DNA of 64,000 nt from Marinomonas arctica (GCF_003259225.1 NZ_QHJF01000024.1:1-64000); one strand, 5' to 3'. Shown: positions 9,267 to 18,644, counted from the first letter of the stretch. Notes: generated by a model from the sequence alone, not told the origin. A program made the numbers and translations.

Positions 9267-10148
9267 ATGTCTATTGCACATCTTTTTTTATGGGCCACCG
9301 CGGCTATTTGGGGGTTCGCCTTTGTCGCTCAAAGTGTTGGCATGGAAAGCCTCGGGCCACACAGCTTTAATGCGGTTCGTTTTCTATTAGCGACCTTGTC
9401 ACTTTTGCCTTTGCTGTTTATTTTTAAACCTAGGCTTTCCCAAAATAATCGCACACTTTGGCTAGGTGGCCTTACGGCAGGAGGCTGCTTGTTTTTAGGC
9501 TTTACATGCCAACAAATCGGCTTGCAATACACCACTGCTGGCAACGCAGGCTTCATCACCAGCATGTATATTGTGTTCGTACCAATATTTGGACTTATGC
9601 TCGGCCATAAAACCGAAAAACACACCTGGATTGGAGTGGGTCTAGCATTAATAGGACTTTACAGTTTAACCGTTGGGCCAAACCTATCCATCAACAAAGG
9701 CGATGCAATAGAACTATTAGGCACTCTTTTTTGGACTGGACATGTGCTCATTATTGGTTACTTATCTCGGTATGTATCTGCCCTACCACTTTCCATCGTG
9801 CAGTTTTCAGTAGCAACAATATTAGCCTCTGTCACTGCTTTCACATTAGAAGCGCCCACAATGGACGGTATTAAAATGGCGTGGTGGCCGTTGGTCTATG
9901 CTGGCGTCGCCTCTTCGGGTATCGCTTTTACACTGCAAACATTAGGGCAAAAAAAGATTTCACCGAGTATCAGTGCTCTTATTCTCTCATCTGAAGCGGT
10001 ATTTGCCGTATTGGGTGGTTGGATATTTATGGAGGAAGTTCTCTCTACTCGCGCTTTGGTAGGTTGTGGTTTTATTATGACGGGGATGATTATTAGCCAA
10101 TGGCCACGTCAGACAAAAACACCTATCGAGCTTGCCCAACAACCTTAA
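9267..10148 (+). CDS. EamA/DMT-family transporter
   Basis: The 293 residues contain ten predicted membrane helices in two EamA repeats (about 5-135 and 150-285). It starts with LFLWATAAIWGFAFVAQSVGMES and has the second-repeat pattern ISALILSSEAVFAVLGGWIFMEEVLS. Members of the drug/metabolite transporter superfamily move small metabolites, often amino acids; the substrate is not readable. TGAGG lies 7 nt before the ATG. Its 3' end overlaps the convergent Lrp-type gene by 4 bp. Confidence 0.88.
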   Translation: MSIAHLFLWATAAIWGFAFVAQSVGMESLGPHSFNAVRFLLATLSLLPLLFIFKPRLSQNNRTLWLGGLTAGGCLFLGFTCQQIGLQYTTAGNAGFITSMYIVFVPIFGLMLGHKTEKHTWIGVGLALIGLYSLTVGPNLSINKGDAIELLGTLFWTGHVLIIGYLSRYVSALPLSIVQFSVATILASVTAFTLEAPTMDGIKMAWWPLVYAGVASSGIAFTLQTLGQKKISPSISALILSSEAVFAVLGGWIFMEEVLSTRALVGCGFIMTGMIISQWPRQTKTPIELAQQP

Positions 10149-10606
10149 TTAATATCAGCTTCAACTCCTTTTTCAATATTCACCGGCATTTCTCGTGACA
10201 CTGGGGTTGAAAGCACCATCATGGTATTGGTGTCACTTAAATCAATTAAACGTTCTAACAACTCATCCAATAAGGACATAGAACGAACGGCAACACGCAG
10301 TACAAACGCATAAGGCCCCGTCACATTATGACAAGAAATAACCTCATCCAAACTGAGTACTAACGCTTTAAACTCACGCTCTTTGGTTCGATACACCTGA
10401 CACTCTACCAAGGCTGTGATGGGAATCCCCACTTTTTCTAAATTGATTTTTGCGCCATAACCCGTAATCACGCCAGACTCTTCAAGTTTTCTCACGCGCT
10501 CAGCAACAGCAGGTGCCGTAAGATGAACCAGCTTACCCAGTTCGGCATAAGTTAAACGGCCATTTTGCTCCAATAATTTGAGCAGTTTCCAATTCGTTTT
10601 ATCCAT
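10145..10606 (-). CDS. Lrp/AsnC family transcriptional regulator
   Basis: The 153 residues have a winged helix (GRLTYAELGKLVHLTAPAVAERVRKLEE, residues 16-43) and a RAM domain (about 65-150). It lies downstream of ilvIH on the same strand but beyond that operon's terminator, and is convergent with the EamA transporter. In E. coli Lrp controls ilvIH, so these neighbours are possible targets, but no binding site was identified. It is distinct from the regulator at 5800. Confidence 0.9.
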   Translation of the reverse strand: MDKTNWKLLKLLEQNGRLTYAELGKLVHLTAPAVAERVRKLEESGVITGYGAKINLEKVGIPITALVECQVYRTKEREFKALVLSLDEVISCHNVTGPYAFVLRVAVRSMSLLDELLERLIDLSDTNTMMVLSTPVSREMPVNIEKGVEADIN

Positions 10607-10636
10607 TTAATTCTCTTTAATCTCTATCATTTACGC

Positions 10637-10666
10637 GAAAAAAAACCGCGAACAAGCGCGGCTTTT
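10637..10666 (-). terminator. Intrinsic terminator after ilvH
   Basis: On the minus strand CCGCG/CGCGG arms (10661-10657 and 10650-10646) around a 6-nt loop are followed by eight or more T residues (10645-10637). It closes the ilvI-ilvH operon. Confidence 0.85.
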
Positions 10667-10705
10667 TCAATCTTTCAATGAGACAACGACAAAAGCAGTA
10701 GACGA

Positions 10706-11197
10706 TTACAAAGACAGTGTCTTTTCACCGCGAGCAATACCAGACACACCAGTACGAACCACTTCAAGCAAATGAGCGCCGCCCAATGCTTGCAAGAACC
10801 CATCCAGTTTATCTGACTCACCTACGATTTGAATCGTATAAATAGAGGGCGTCATATCAATGATATTGCCTCGGAAGATATCAACAGTGCGTTTTACTTC
10901 CGCACGCTGAGCACCCGTGGCACGCACTTTAACCAACATCAACTCACGCTCGATGTGTTGCCCTTCGGTCAAGTCAACCAGCTTCACCACATCAATCAAC
11001 TTGTTCAGCTGTTTAGTGATCTGCTCTACAACCTGATCAGACCCAAATGTCGTCAGCGTAAGACGAGACAAAGTAGGATCGTCTGTTGCCGCCACGTTCA
11101 ATGACTCGATGTTAAAGTTACGCTGCGAGAACAAACCAACGACACGCGACAAAGCACCCGGCTCGTTTTCCATTAGTACAGAAATAATATGTCTCAT
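10706..11197 (-). CDS. ilvH: Acetolactate synthase small (regulatory) subunit
   Basis: This ACT-domain subunit gives valine feedback control to acetolactate synthase, the first common step of branched-chain amino-acid synthesis. The start MRHIISVLMENEPGALSRVVGLFSQRNFNIESL is a textbook ACT domain (residues 1-75), followed by the C-terminal dimer domain. The 163-residue length equals E. coli IlvH. It begins directly after ilvI (1 bp gap), indicating translational coupling. Confidence 0.96.
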   Translation of the reverse strand: MRHIISVLMENEPGALSRVVGLFSQRNFNIESLNVAATDDPTLSRLTLTTFGSDQVVEQITKQLNKLIDVVKLVDLTEGQHIERELMLVKVRATGAQRAEVKRTVDIFRGNIIDMTPSIYTIQIVGESDKLDGFLQALGGAHLLEVVRTGVSGIARGEKTLSL

Positions 11198-11198
11198 A

Positions 11199-12911
11199 TT
11201 AGGTACGCTCCGTCTTGCTCAAGAACATATCACGCATAGAGCCACGAGGCACTTGCATTGGATATACATGCTCTTCTGGATCCACGTAACAATTAATAAA
11301 GACCAACTGATCTGTCATCGCAAACGCTTCTTCCATTTTGGCATCGAGTTCATCTTTGGTGCGAATCTCTACATACTTATGGCGGTAAGCGTCCATCAGT
11401 ATTTTGAAATCAGGCAATGAATCCATGTACGAGTTTGAATAACGACCTTCGTAGTTCATGTCCTGCCATTGGCGAACCATCCCCAAATAACCATTATTCA
11501 AGCACAAGATTTTCACTGGCAAACCGTATTGCAGACAAGTCGAAAGCTCTTGAATATTCATCTGAATACTGCCTTCGCCTGTCACACAAACAACCGTCTC
11601 TGCAGGGAAGCTCATTTTTACGCCCATCGCAGCCGGAAGACCAAATCCCATCGTGCCTAAACCACCGGAATTGACCCAACGATTTGGCTTGTCAAATTTA
11701 TAGTACTGAGCGGCGAACATTTGATGCTGACCTACGTCTGATGCGACAAAAGCGTCGCCTTTCGTAGCTCTCCAACAAGCTTCAATTGCGGCTTGCGGCT
11801 TAATCTTGTCGCTACTGGTATCATAACGACCACCATGAACTAGGCGCCATTCATTAATTTGCTTCCACCAGCCAACAAGGGCTTCCGTGTTTGAACTTTG
11901 ACCTTCAACTAAAGACAGCATTTCATCCAAGACCTGACGAACAGGGCCCACAATTGGAACGTCTGAACGAATGGTTTTAGAAATGGCCGCAGGATCAATA
12001 TCAATATGAATGATCTTGGCACCTGGACAAAATTTATCAGGATCATTGGTTACGCGGTCATCAAAACGTGCGCCAACAGCAAGGATAACATCACTGTGAT
12101 GCATGGTCATGTTCGCTTCATACGCACCATGCATGCCTAACATACCAACAAACTGCTTATCTGTTCCTGGGTACCCACCCAAGCCCATCAATGTGTTAGT
12201 AACAGGCACGTTCAAAGACTTAGCCAGTTTCACCAGCAAATCAGATGCCCCGCCCATAATCACGCCGCCGCCAGCATAAATAATTGGGCGCTTAGCCGCC
12301 AACAACAAATCAACGGCCTTTTTAATCTGACCACTATGTCCTTTTGTTGGTGGAGTATAAGAACGAATGGAAACCGACTCTGGATATTTGTATTCGTACT
12401 TATCACCAGGCATGGTCATGTCTTTTGGCACATCAATGACAACAGGGCCTGGACGACCAGTGCTGGCAATGTGATAGGCCTTTTTCATGATCATAGGAAT
12501 TTCAGAAGGATGCTTCACCGTAAAGCTGTGCTTCACAATTGGACGTGACACGCCAATCATATCGGTTTCTTGAAACGCATCTTCGCCGATCAAGTAACTC
12601 ATTACCTGACCACAAATAACGACCATGGGAATAGAGTCCATGTACGCCGTCGCAATACCTGTTACCGTATTGGTGGCTCCTGGACCCGAGGTGACAAGAA
12701 CCGTACCGGCCTTGCCTGTGGCACGCGCATAACCATCCGCCATGTGCGTTGCCGCTTGTTCATGCCTAACCAGAATATGCTTTACGTCAGACTGACGATG
12801 CAAGGCATCGTAAATATGAAGTGCGGCTCCACCTGGATAACCATAGATATACTCAACTCCCTCATCTTTGAGGAAGCGGGCGATCATTTCACCACCGGAT
12901 AATAACTCCAC
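11199..12911 (-). CDS. ilvI: Acetolactate synthase large (catalytic) subunit
   Basis: This ThDP- and FAD-dependent enzyme condenses pyruvate into acetolactate or acetohydroxybutyrate. The ThDP glutamate region [12 protein letters not shown], the central FAD-binding domain and the Mg/ThDP motif [29 protein letters not shown] (about 447-475) are present. At 570 residues it matches IlvI. It starts with GTG at 12911, with AGAGGG about 7 nt upstream. A possible -10 TACAAT lies at 12965-12960 on the minus strand, without a clear -35. Confidence 0.96.
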   Translation of the reverse strand: MELLSGGEMIARFLKDEGVEYIYGYPGGAALHIYDALHRQSDVKHILVRHEQAATHMADGYARATGKAGTVLVTSGPGATNTVTGIATAYMDSIPMVVICGQVMSYLIGEDAFQETDMIGVSRPIVKHSFTVKHPSEIPMIMKKAYHIASTGRPGPVVIDVPKDMTMPGDKYEYKYPESVSIRSYTPPTKGHSGQIKKAVDLLLAAKRPIIYAGGGVIMGGASDLLVKLAKSLNVPVTNTLMGLGGYPGTDKQFVGMLGMHGAYEANMTMHHSDVILAVGARFDDRVTNDPDKFCPGAKIIHIDIDPAAISKTIRSDVPIVGPVRQVLDEMLSLVEGQSSNTEALVGWWKQINEWRLVHGGRYDTSSDKIKPQAAIEACWRATKGDAFVASDVGQHQMFAAQYYKFDKPNRWVNSGGLGTMGFGLPAAMGVKMSFPAETVVCVTGEGSIQMNIQELSTCLQYGLPVKILCLNNGYLGMVRQWQDMNYEGRYSNSYMDSLPDFKILMDAYRHKYVEIRTKDELDAKMEEAFAMTDQLVFINCYVDPEEHVYPMQVPRGSMRDMFLSKTERT

Positions 12912-13349
12912 CTTGTTACCCTCTATAGTATGTATCTGTCTTTTAATTTTAGTGTGGCTATTGTAACCGCATAAGACAAACAGATTAAAGTTGATAAAAC
13001 GATGTTTGCTAAACTAACTGAGGTAACTTTTAAAAATAAGAGGCGCTTATATAAAAGTAACAAACACTCAAACGCAAGAGATCGCAGTTTTTACACTGTC
13101 CGCGTTTTTTCGCGAGGAGAAGTGGAAGATGACAGTATTGCGTCATGTTACACTTGTGCTTATCAGACAAAATCTGATTGAGATGGGCTAGTGGCCCAAA
13201 GAAAGACGTCATCGACAGGGTGTCGTCGAATAATATAGCGTTTCATTCTGTCTTTACGCCCTAGATTTGTCAACACAAAGCGTATAAAAACTTGCTCTAA
13301 CCCACGCTTCATGGTGTCATAGCAGCATAAATTGATTAGGAGTTCTACC
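12912..13349. other. 438-bp intergenic region with hairpins and a possible leader ORF
   Basis: The left 100 bp is the upstream region of ilvI. The rest precedes the small gene at 13350 and contains a candidate 20-codon ORF (13129-13191). It also has a hairpin ATCAGA/TCTGAT (13162-13178), TGGGC/GCCCA near 13184-13198, and CGACA/TGTCG near 13214-13226. No tRNA or known riboswitch was recognised. Confidence 0.45.
13129..13191 (+). CDS. Candidate 20-residue leader peptide/small ORF
   Basis: ATG at 13129 is preceded by AGGAGA (13115-13120) at 8-nt spacing, an excellent ribosome site. It encodes MTVLRHVTLVLIRQNLIEMG and stops with TAG. A 6-bp hairpin (ATCAGA/TCTGAT) lies within its second half and two more follow. 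Such a layout fits a leader peptide for the gene at 13350, but a real product is unproven. There are no runs of one amino acid that would mark a classic attenuator. Confidence 0.3.
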   Translation: MTVLRHVTLVLIRQNLIEMG

Positions 13350-13610
13350 ATGGCTAATGAGCTTAACCAACAACGAGTTATTGATGAATTTTTGCGCTGT
13401 TTTCGTAAGATGCTTATGGATCCAGAACTCGCTGGAGAATTAGTCCGTATCGCCAAAGAAAATATCAACCAGCCGAACGCGTACCAACGCATTGCGGAAG
13501 AAGTGTCAAACCAAACCACCATTAAAATCCAAGAAGAGCACACAGAGGCCGATCGTAAATTCATCAAACTATTGATGGATGTGGTGAAAGGCGACTCTCA
13601 GCTTTACTAG
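13350..13610 (+). CDS. Small hypothetical protein, 86 residues
   Basis: I do not recognise this family. ATG at 13350 has AGGAG 7 nt upstream; an alternative in-frame start at 13332 lacks one. The product is soluble and helix-rich (MANELNQQRVIDEFLRCFRK at the N-terminus, then a long charged middle, no Cys pairs, no signal or membrane segment). It stands alone, 60 bp before queG on the same strand, behind the leader region described at 12912. An antisense frame of 134 codons covers it but has no ribosome site and atypical composition. Confidence 0.75.
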   Translation: MANELNQQRVIDEFLRCFRKMLMDPELAGELVRIAKENINQPNAYQRIAEEVSNQTTIKIQEEHTEADRKFIKLLMDVVKGDSQLY

Positions 13611-13624
13611 TTTTTGTTTTTTCA

Positions 13625-13650
13625 CGCTAGGCTGAATTTCTAGCCTAGCG
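13625..13650 (+). repeat. 9-bp inverted repeat between the 86-residue gene and queG
   Basis: CGCTAGGCT (13625-13633) and AGCCTAGCG (13642-13650) form a perfect stem with an 8-nt loop 15 bp after the stop. No U-run follows, so it may be a processing or weak Rho-assisted end rather than an intrinsic terminator. It lies 21 bp before the queG start. Confidence 0.6.
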
Positions 13651-13670
13651 TCTCAAGTTGCGGTATTTAC

Positions 13671-14744
13671 TTGCTTCCTTCGTTTTTATCCAGTCCAGAA
13701 GAATTAAACCTGCTTGCTGACGATATCAAATCATGGGCAATCGAATTGGGGTTTGCCGACGCTCGCATTGTCGAGCCAGACCTTGCACAGTACAAAGACG
13801 AATTTAATGAATGGCTTAATAATCAATACCACGCTGGAATGGATTATCTTGCCAACCATGGCGACATGCGCTTTTATCCTGAGCAATTACACCCAGGCAC
13901 TCGCCGTATTATTTCCCTGCGTATGCATTACCTTCCCCAATCGGTCGAAACCGTCGAAAGACTAAAAACCAAACACAAAGCCTATATTGCCCGCTATGCC
14001 TTGGGGCGAGATTATCATAAATTAATTCGTAAACGCCTTACTCAATTAGCCAAGAAAATAGAAGAAAAAGTGGGCGATCATGGCTATAGAGCGTTTGTCG
14101 ATAGCGCGCCTATCTTAGAAAGGCAAATTGCCGAACAGGCTGGCATGGGCTGGATTGGCAAAAATACTCTTTTGCTAACACCGAAAGCCGGCAGCTGGTT
14201 TTTGCTCGGTGAAATATTTACTAACTTGCCACTTCCTGTCGACAAACCTACCGAAACAAGACATTGCGGAAGCTGTACCGCCTGCCTAACTCAGTGTCCA
14301 ACCGATGCCTTTGTTGAGCCTTGGGTTCTGGATGCGGGAAAGTGCATTTCTTATCTAACCATTGAACATAAAGGCCCCATTCCAGAAGAACTGCGCAGTA
14401 AAATGGGCAACCGCATTTTTGGATGTGACGATTGTCAGCTAGTTTGCCCTTGGACTAAATTCGCCAAATACACACAAGAAGACGACTTTCAGCCAAGGCA
14501 CAATCTGGATTCAGCCGACTTAATCGAATTGTTTGAATGGGATGAAGCCACCTTTTTGAAAAATACCGAAGGCTCACCAATTCGCCGAACTGGCTTTGAA
14601 AATTGGCGCAGAAACATCGCTGTTGCTCTTGGCAACGCGCCAACCAATCCAGCCACCATACAAACATTGCAAAATGCGCTCCCTCACTCTTCTGAATTAG
14701 TGAAAGAGCACATTCTATGGGCGTTAAAACAACACGACCTTTGA
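13671..14744 (+). CDS. queG: Epoxyqueuosine reductase
   Basis: This cobalamin and 4Fe-4S enzyme reduces epoxyqueuosine to queuosine in tRNA. Two ferredoxin clusters are visible: HCGSCTACLTQCP (about residue 200) and FGCDDCQLVCPW (about 255). The N-terminal DUF1730 region includes GMDYLANHGDMRFYPEQLHPGTR, followed by a C-terminal HEAT-like tail. The 357-residue length is normal. The start is a TTG at 13671 with no strong ribosome site, so the exact N-terminus is open. It is convergent with tesB. Confidence 0.93.
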   Translation: MLPSFLSSPEELNLLADDIKSWAIELGFADARIVEPDLAQYKDEFNEWLNNQYHAGMDYLANHGDMRFYPEQLHPGTRRIISLRMHYLPQSVETVERLKTKHKAYIARYALGRDYHKLIRKRLTQLAKKIEEKVGDHGYRAFVDSAPILERQIAEQAGMGWIGKNTLLLTPKAGSWFLLGEIFTNLPLPVDKPTETRHCGSCTACLTQCPTDAFVEPWVLDAGKCISYLTIEHKGPIPEELRSKMGNRIFGCDDCQLVCPWTKFAKYTQEDDFQPRHNLDSADLIELFEWDEATFLKNTEGSPIRRTGFENWRRNIAVALGNAPTNPATIQTLQNALPHSSELVKEHILWALKQHDL

Positions 14745-14772
14745 TACATAGTTAGCGTCTACTCGTTAACAA

Positions 14773-15630
14773 TTAACGTGAATAACGCAGCAAACCTTCC
14801 TGAGCAGTAGAGGCCACCAACTCGCCCTTTTGATTAAAGATTTGCCCACGAACAAAACCACGAGCCGCATTCGCCGACGGAGAGTCCGCCACATACAGTA
14901 ACCATTCATCCAATCTAAATGGACGATGGAACCAGATCGCATGATCTAAACTTGCAACCGTTAAGTAAGGACTGCCAATTGAAATACCATGCGGCATCAA
15001 AGCGGTTTCAATAAAACCATAGTCTGTTGTATACGCCAGCATGGACTGATGAACTAACGCGTCATCGGGCAAAGCAGACACGCTGCGAATCCACATATGA
15101 CGTTTCGCAATCCCTGGGCGAGGACGGAATGGGTTCTGATTTTCCACGATTCGATATTCAATAGGTCGGTCTGCCGTAAACAAATCTCGCACTTTGGATG
15201 GAATTTCATCCGCATGCTCTCGATAAAGTGACAGCTCAGACTGAAAGGATTCAGGACCCGGCACATTCGGCATGGCATCCTGATGGTCTAGCCCTTCTTC
15301 GGTGATGTGAAACGACACCGTCATCGCCAAAATACTTTTACCAAACTGCGACGCAATGACGCGCCGAACGCTGAAACTGCCGCCATCTCTAATCACCTCA
15401 ACGTCATATTCGATAGGGTGAGCCGAGTCTCCAGGCCTCAGAAAATAACAATGCAGTGAATGTGGAAAACGTCCCTCTACGGTTTGAGTCGCCGCACTTA
15501 GACCTTGACCAATCACCTGCCCACCAAATAGTTTCGGAAAACCAATGTCCTGACTACGACCAATAAATTGAGTGGCCGAGACACGTTCTAGTTTTAATAA
15601 ACCAATAAGATGATTAACAACTTGATTCAC
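14773..15630 (-). CDS. tesB: Acyl-CoA thioesterase II
   Basis: This is a double hot-dog thioesterase that hydrolyses medium and long acyl-CoA. It starts with LIGLLKLERVSATQFIGRSQD and has the first hot-dog (GGQVIGQGLSAATQTV) and the second (LDHAIWFHRPFRLDEWLLYVADSPSANAARGFVRGQIF). The latter carries the conserved D-H-A...FHRPFR block of TesB. Length 285 equals E. coli TesB (286). It is convergent with queG and stands alone. Confidence 0.95.
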   Translation of the reverse strand: MNQVVNHLIGLLKLERVSATQFIGRSQDIGFPKLFGGQVIGQGLSAATQTVEGRFPHSLHCYFLRPGDSAHPIEYDVEVIRDGGSFSVRRVIASQFGKSILAMTVSFHITEEGLDHQDAMPNVPGPESFQSELSLYREHADEIPSKVRDLFTADRPIEYRIVENQNPFRPRPGIAKRHMWIRSVSALPDDALVHQSMLAYTTDYGFIETALMPHGISIGSPYLTVASLDHAIWFHRPFRLDEWLLYVADSPSANAARGFVRGQIFNQKGELVASTAQEGLLRYSR

Positions 15631-15807
15631 AACGCCCTCCTACTTAATATACTGCTTCCTATTATGTCGTCTTTTTTACGACAGTCTGAACAGAAAATCT
15701 GCACAAAATACTGTAATACCAAGAATCTGATCAAAATATTTTGTCTCACTTTGCTAAAGTGACATTTTTTTGCTTTGATGGACACCTAGATTGTGAGGTA
15801 TTTATTC

Positions 15808-16803
15808 TTGTCTATGTCCGCTCTAATCGATCCATTTGGTCGAAAAATAGACTACTTACGCATTTCGGTCACAGACCGATGCGATTTTCGTTGCACCTAT
15901 TGTATGGACGAAGACGTCACTTTTATGCCTAGAGACCACATTTTGTCTTTAGAAGAGATCGTTTATGTAGCAAAAACCTTTATCGCAATGGGCACCAAGC
16001 GCATTCGCATCACGGGCGGTGAACCCTTGGTGCGCAAAAATATTCTCTGGGCCATTGAGCAAATTGCCAACACGAACGGACTAGAAGAGCTGACCATTAC
16101 CACAAATGGGTCACAACTTTATAAAATGGCGCACACCTTGCTCGACGCTGGCGTCTCACGCATTAACATCAGCCTCGACACGCTAAAAGCAGATCGCTTT
16201 TACGCCTTAACTCGCAGAGACAAATTTCAACAAGTAATCGACGGTATCGACGCTGCCAGCAAACTGGCGTTTAAACGCCTAAAAATTAACAGCGTCATGC
16301 TCAAGAATCATAACGATGATGAACTTTTTGATCTTGCCCAATTTGCCTTAGATCGCAAAATGGACATCAGTTTCATTGAAGAGATGCCGCTTGGAGTAAT
16401 CACCGACCATAATCGTGCAGCCACCTATCTATCTAGTGATGAGGTCATTAAAACGCTGGGGCGTCATTATGAACTGACACCCAGCTCAGCGACCACCAGT
16501 GGTCCAACACGCTATTATCAGGTTGCAGGTTATGACCACAAAATCGGCGTTATTTCCCCTCATAGCCATAACTTTTGTGATACCTGTAACCGTGTTAGGT
16601 TAACCGCTGAAGGTCGCTTATTACTCTGCCTAGGCAATGAGCATTCAAAAGACTTAAAAAGTGTCATTCGAAACACATCAACAGACTCAATATCATTGGA
16701 AAGCGCCATTATTGAAGCGCTTGCACTCAAACCTCAAAAACATCATTTTAATCTCGCTGAAGCCCCTCAAATACTTCGCTTTATGAGTGCTACAGGAGGC
16801 TAA
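15808..16803 (+). CDS. moaA: GTP 3',8-cyclase MoaA
   Basis: This radical-SAM enzyme starts molybdopterin synthesis from GTP. The N-terminal cluster is CDFRCTYC (CX3CX2C), the C-terminal cluster is FCDTCNRVRLTAEGRLLLC, and the essential C-terminal GG tail (SATGG) is present. The start is debatable: TTG at 15808 has GAGG 10 nt upstream, ATG at 15814 is two codons inside, and GTG at 15793 is possible. It is the first gene of moaA-moaB-moeA. Confidence 0.96.
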   Translation: MSMSALIDPFGRKIDYLRISVTDRCDFRCTYCMDEDVTFMPRDHILSLEEIVYVAKTFIAMGTKRIRITGGEPLVRKNILWAIEQIANTNGLEELTITTNGSQLYKMAHTLLDAGVSRINISLDTLKADRFYALTRRDKFQQVIDGIDAASKLAFKRLKINSVMLKNHNDDELFDLAQFALDRKMDISFIEEMPLGVITDHNRAATYLSSDEVIKTLGRHYELTPSSATTSGPTRYYQVAGYDHKIGVISPHSHNFCDTCNRVRLTAEGRLLLCLGNEHSKDLKSVIRNTSTDSISLESAIIEALALKPQKHHFNLAEAPQILRFMSATGG

Positions 16804-16816
16804 ACAAGGAATTCCC

Positions 16817-17356
16817 ATGGCTAAAACACCGACACCTTTTCGTCCACTCAATATCAGCGTTCTAACCGTATCCGATACCCGATCCATGGCCGAAGACACC
16901 TCAGGGGATGCCTTAATAGAACGGCTGACTCACGCGGGTCATAAACTCAATGACAGAAAGCTGGTCAAAGACGATGTTTACCAAATGCGCGCTGTCGTGT
17001 CCAACTGGATCGCCGACAAGGAAACTCATGTGGTACTCATCACTGGCGGAACCGGTTTTTATTCTCGGGACAGCACGCCAGAAGCTATGATGCCGTTGTT
17101 TGATAAAACCATCGAGGGCTTTGGTGAACTGTTTAGACAGATTTCTTACACAGAAATTGGCACATCGACGATTCAATCTCGCGCGATTGCAGGGTTAGCC
17201 AACCAAACGCTTATTTTTTGCTTACCCGGCTCAACCGGTGCTTGTAAAACCGCATGGGATGGCATTTTAGCTGAGCAACTCAACGCCTCACATCGTCCTT
17301 GCAACTTTGTCAGTATGTTGATTGGCCCAGATACCACTCATCAACACGAGGCCTAA
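16817..17356 (+). CDS. moaB: Molybdenum cofactor protein MoaB/Mog family
   Basis: This MoCF-fold protein is linked to adenylylation of molybdopterin. It has LTVSDTRSMAEDTSGDALIERL near the N-terminus, VVLITGGTGFYSRDSTPEAM (about residues 74-93) and FCLPGSTGACKTAWDGIL near the C-terminus. ATG at 16817 has AAGGA 6 nt upstream, giving 179 residues, close to the usual 170-180. An upstream frame start inside moaA is not supported. It is 13 bp after moaA and 5 bp before moeA. Confidence 0.94.
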   Translation: MAKTPTPFRPLNISVLTVSDTRSMAEDTSGDALIERLTHAGHKLNDRKLVKDDVYQMRAVVSNWIADKETHVVLITGGTGFYSRDSTPEAMMPLFDKTIEGFGELFRQISYTEIGTSTIQSRAIAGLANQTLIFCLPGSTGACKTAWDGILAEQLNASHRPCNFVSMLIGPDTTHQHEA

Positions 17357-17361
17357 TATTT

Positions 17362-18555
17362 ATGTCTACTTTACTCGCTTTTGAAGAGGCTTTAGAGGCA
17401 ATCAAGCAAAGCGCTAGTGTCCGTGTAGAACAACAGATAATTCCCCTAACAAGCTCGGTAGGTCGCATTCTTGCAACCGATGTTGTGGCAAGCATTTGCG
17501 TGCCACCTAACGCCAACAGTGCCATGGATGGCTACGCGCTCGCCACAAACGATTGGCAAGCCGGAAAGCAATTCAGCATCAGTCAGCGCATAGCTGCAGG
17601 GCACGCCCCTCAGCCTCTTATGCCTGGTACCTGCGCGCGTATTTTTACAGGGGCAAATATCCCAGCCGGCGCAGACACTGTGATTATGCAGGAAAACGCC
17701 CAAATCGTGGGCGAAAAAGTGGCTTTTAATGAGCCGCCTAGGCAAGGTGACAACATTCGACCGAAAGGGCAGGACATGCAGACAGGCCAAACCGTTGCAC
17801 AAGCTGGTGAAACGCTTTCGCCTATGCACATTGGTCTTTTATCCAGTCTGGGCATTACTGACGTCACTGTTTACAAGCCATTGCGCGTGGGCATACTCAC
17901 CACTGGTGATGAATTGATCGCACCAGGGGAGACATTACAAGCAGGGCAAATCTATAACTCAAATGGCCCCATGCTGAGCGCCCTTGTCACCCAAGCAGGT
18001 CACCTAGTAAGCCACTGTATTCATGCGGCTGACACCCCCAAAGACACAGAAGACGCATTGCAGATACTCCTTGAGTCTTGCGATATCATTTTATCTTCTG
18101 GAGGAGTTTCTGTTGGTGAAGAAGATCATGTGAAAAGTGTCTTAGAAAAACTGGGGACGGTACATTTATGGAAAATCGCCATAAAACCGGGAAAACCCCT
18201 TGTGCATGCCACTCTTAAAGGCACCCCCTTCCTTGGCTTACCCGGTAACCCAAGTTCTACCCTAGTCACCTATCATTGGTTCGCACGTCTTCTATTGTCT
18301 ATTTGTTCTGGTCAGAAAGCACAATCCCCACAATCTTACCTAATTGATGCGGGCTTCAACCGGTCAAAAACGATCACACGTGACGAATTCCTACGAGTAT
18401 CTATTGGCCAGGATGGCCTTGCCTATGCCCACCCTCAACAAAGCTCCGGCGCCTTATTAGCAGCTTGCCAAAGCCAAGGTTATCTGCACATCAAAGCAAA
18501 TACGCAAATCGAATACGGCCACTCTTATTCTTTTTATCCTTTCTCTGGTTTCTAA
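17362..18555 (+). CDS. moeA: Molybdopterin molybdenumtransferase MoeA
   Basis: MoeA inserts molybdate into adenylylated molybdopterin. Domain order is the usual one: SAMDGYAL near residue 52, the IFTGANIPAGADTVIMQENA segment, then the MoCF domain (VGILTTGDELI, YNSNGPMLSALV, LSSGGVSVGEEDHV, FLGLPGNPSSTLV) and the C-terminal barrel. Length 397 is slightly short of the E. coli 411 but complete. ATG at 17362 follows moaB closely; an in-frame start at 17299 lies inside moaB. MsrP at 763 is one likely user of the cofactor. Confidence 0.95.
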   Translation: MSTLLAFEEALEAIKQSASVRVEQQIIPLTSSVGRILATDVVASICVPPNANSAMDGYALATNDWQAGKQFSISQRIAAGHAPQPLMPGTCARIFTGANIPAGADTVIMQENAQIVGEKVAFNEPPRQGDNIRPKGQDMQTGQTVAQAGETLSPMHIGLLSSLGITDVTVYKPLRVGILTTGDELIAPGETLQAGQIYNSNGPMLSALVTQAGHLVSHCIHAADTPKDTEDALQILLESCDIILSSGGVSVGEEDHVKSVLEKLGTVHLWKIAIKPGKPLVHATLKGTPFLGLPGNPSSTLVTYHWFARLLLSICSGQKAQSPQSYLIDAGFNRSKTITRDEFLRVSIGQDGLAYAHPQQSSGALLAACQSQGYLHIKANTQIEYGHSYSFYPFSGF

Positions 18556-18586
18556 CTTTCCTGTTTTCATAGAACTCACCTAAACT

Positions 18587-18622
18587 AGAAGTAGTGCTCG
18601 ACAAGATTTGAGCACTACTTCT
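18587..18622 (+). repeat. 13-bp perfect inverted repeat before the HepT-like gene
   Basis: AGAAGTAGTGCTC (18587-18599) and GAGCACTACTTCT (18610-18622) are perfect complements with a 10-nt loop. The structure ends 22 bp before the ATG at 18645 and just before its AAGGCG ribosome site. It may end moeA transcripts, though the downstream TCTCGTTATA is a poor U-tract, or act in the leader of the next gene. Confidence 0.75.
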
Positions 18623-18644
18623 TCTCGTTATAAGGCGAATTAAC

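Noticed and set aside
11109-11679. Plus-strand open frames opposite ilvI
   Set aside because: They are antisense to the conserved acetolactate synthase and show no protein-like features.
13163-13567. Minus-strand 134-codon open frame opposite the 86-residue gene
   Set aside because: No ribosome site, odd composition, and it covers a gene with a clear ribosome site on the plus strand.
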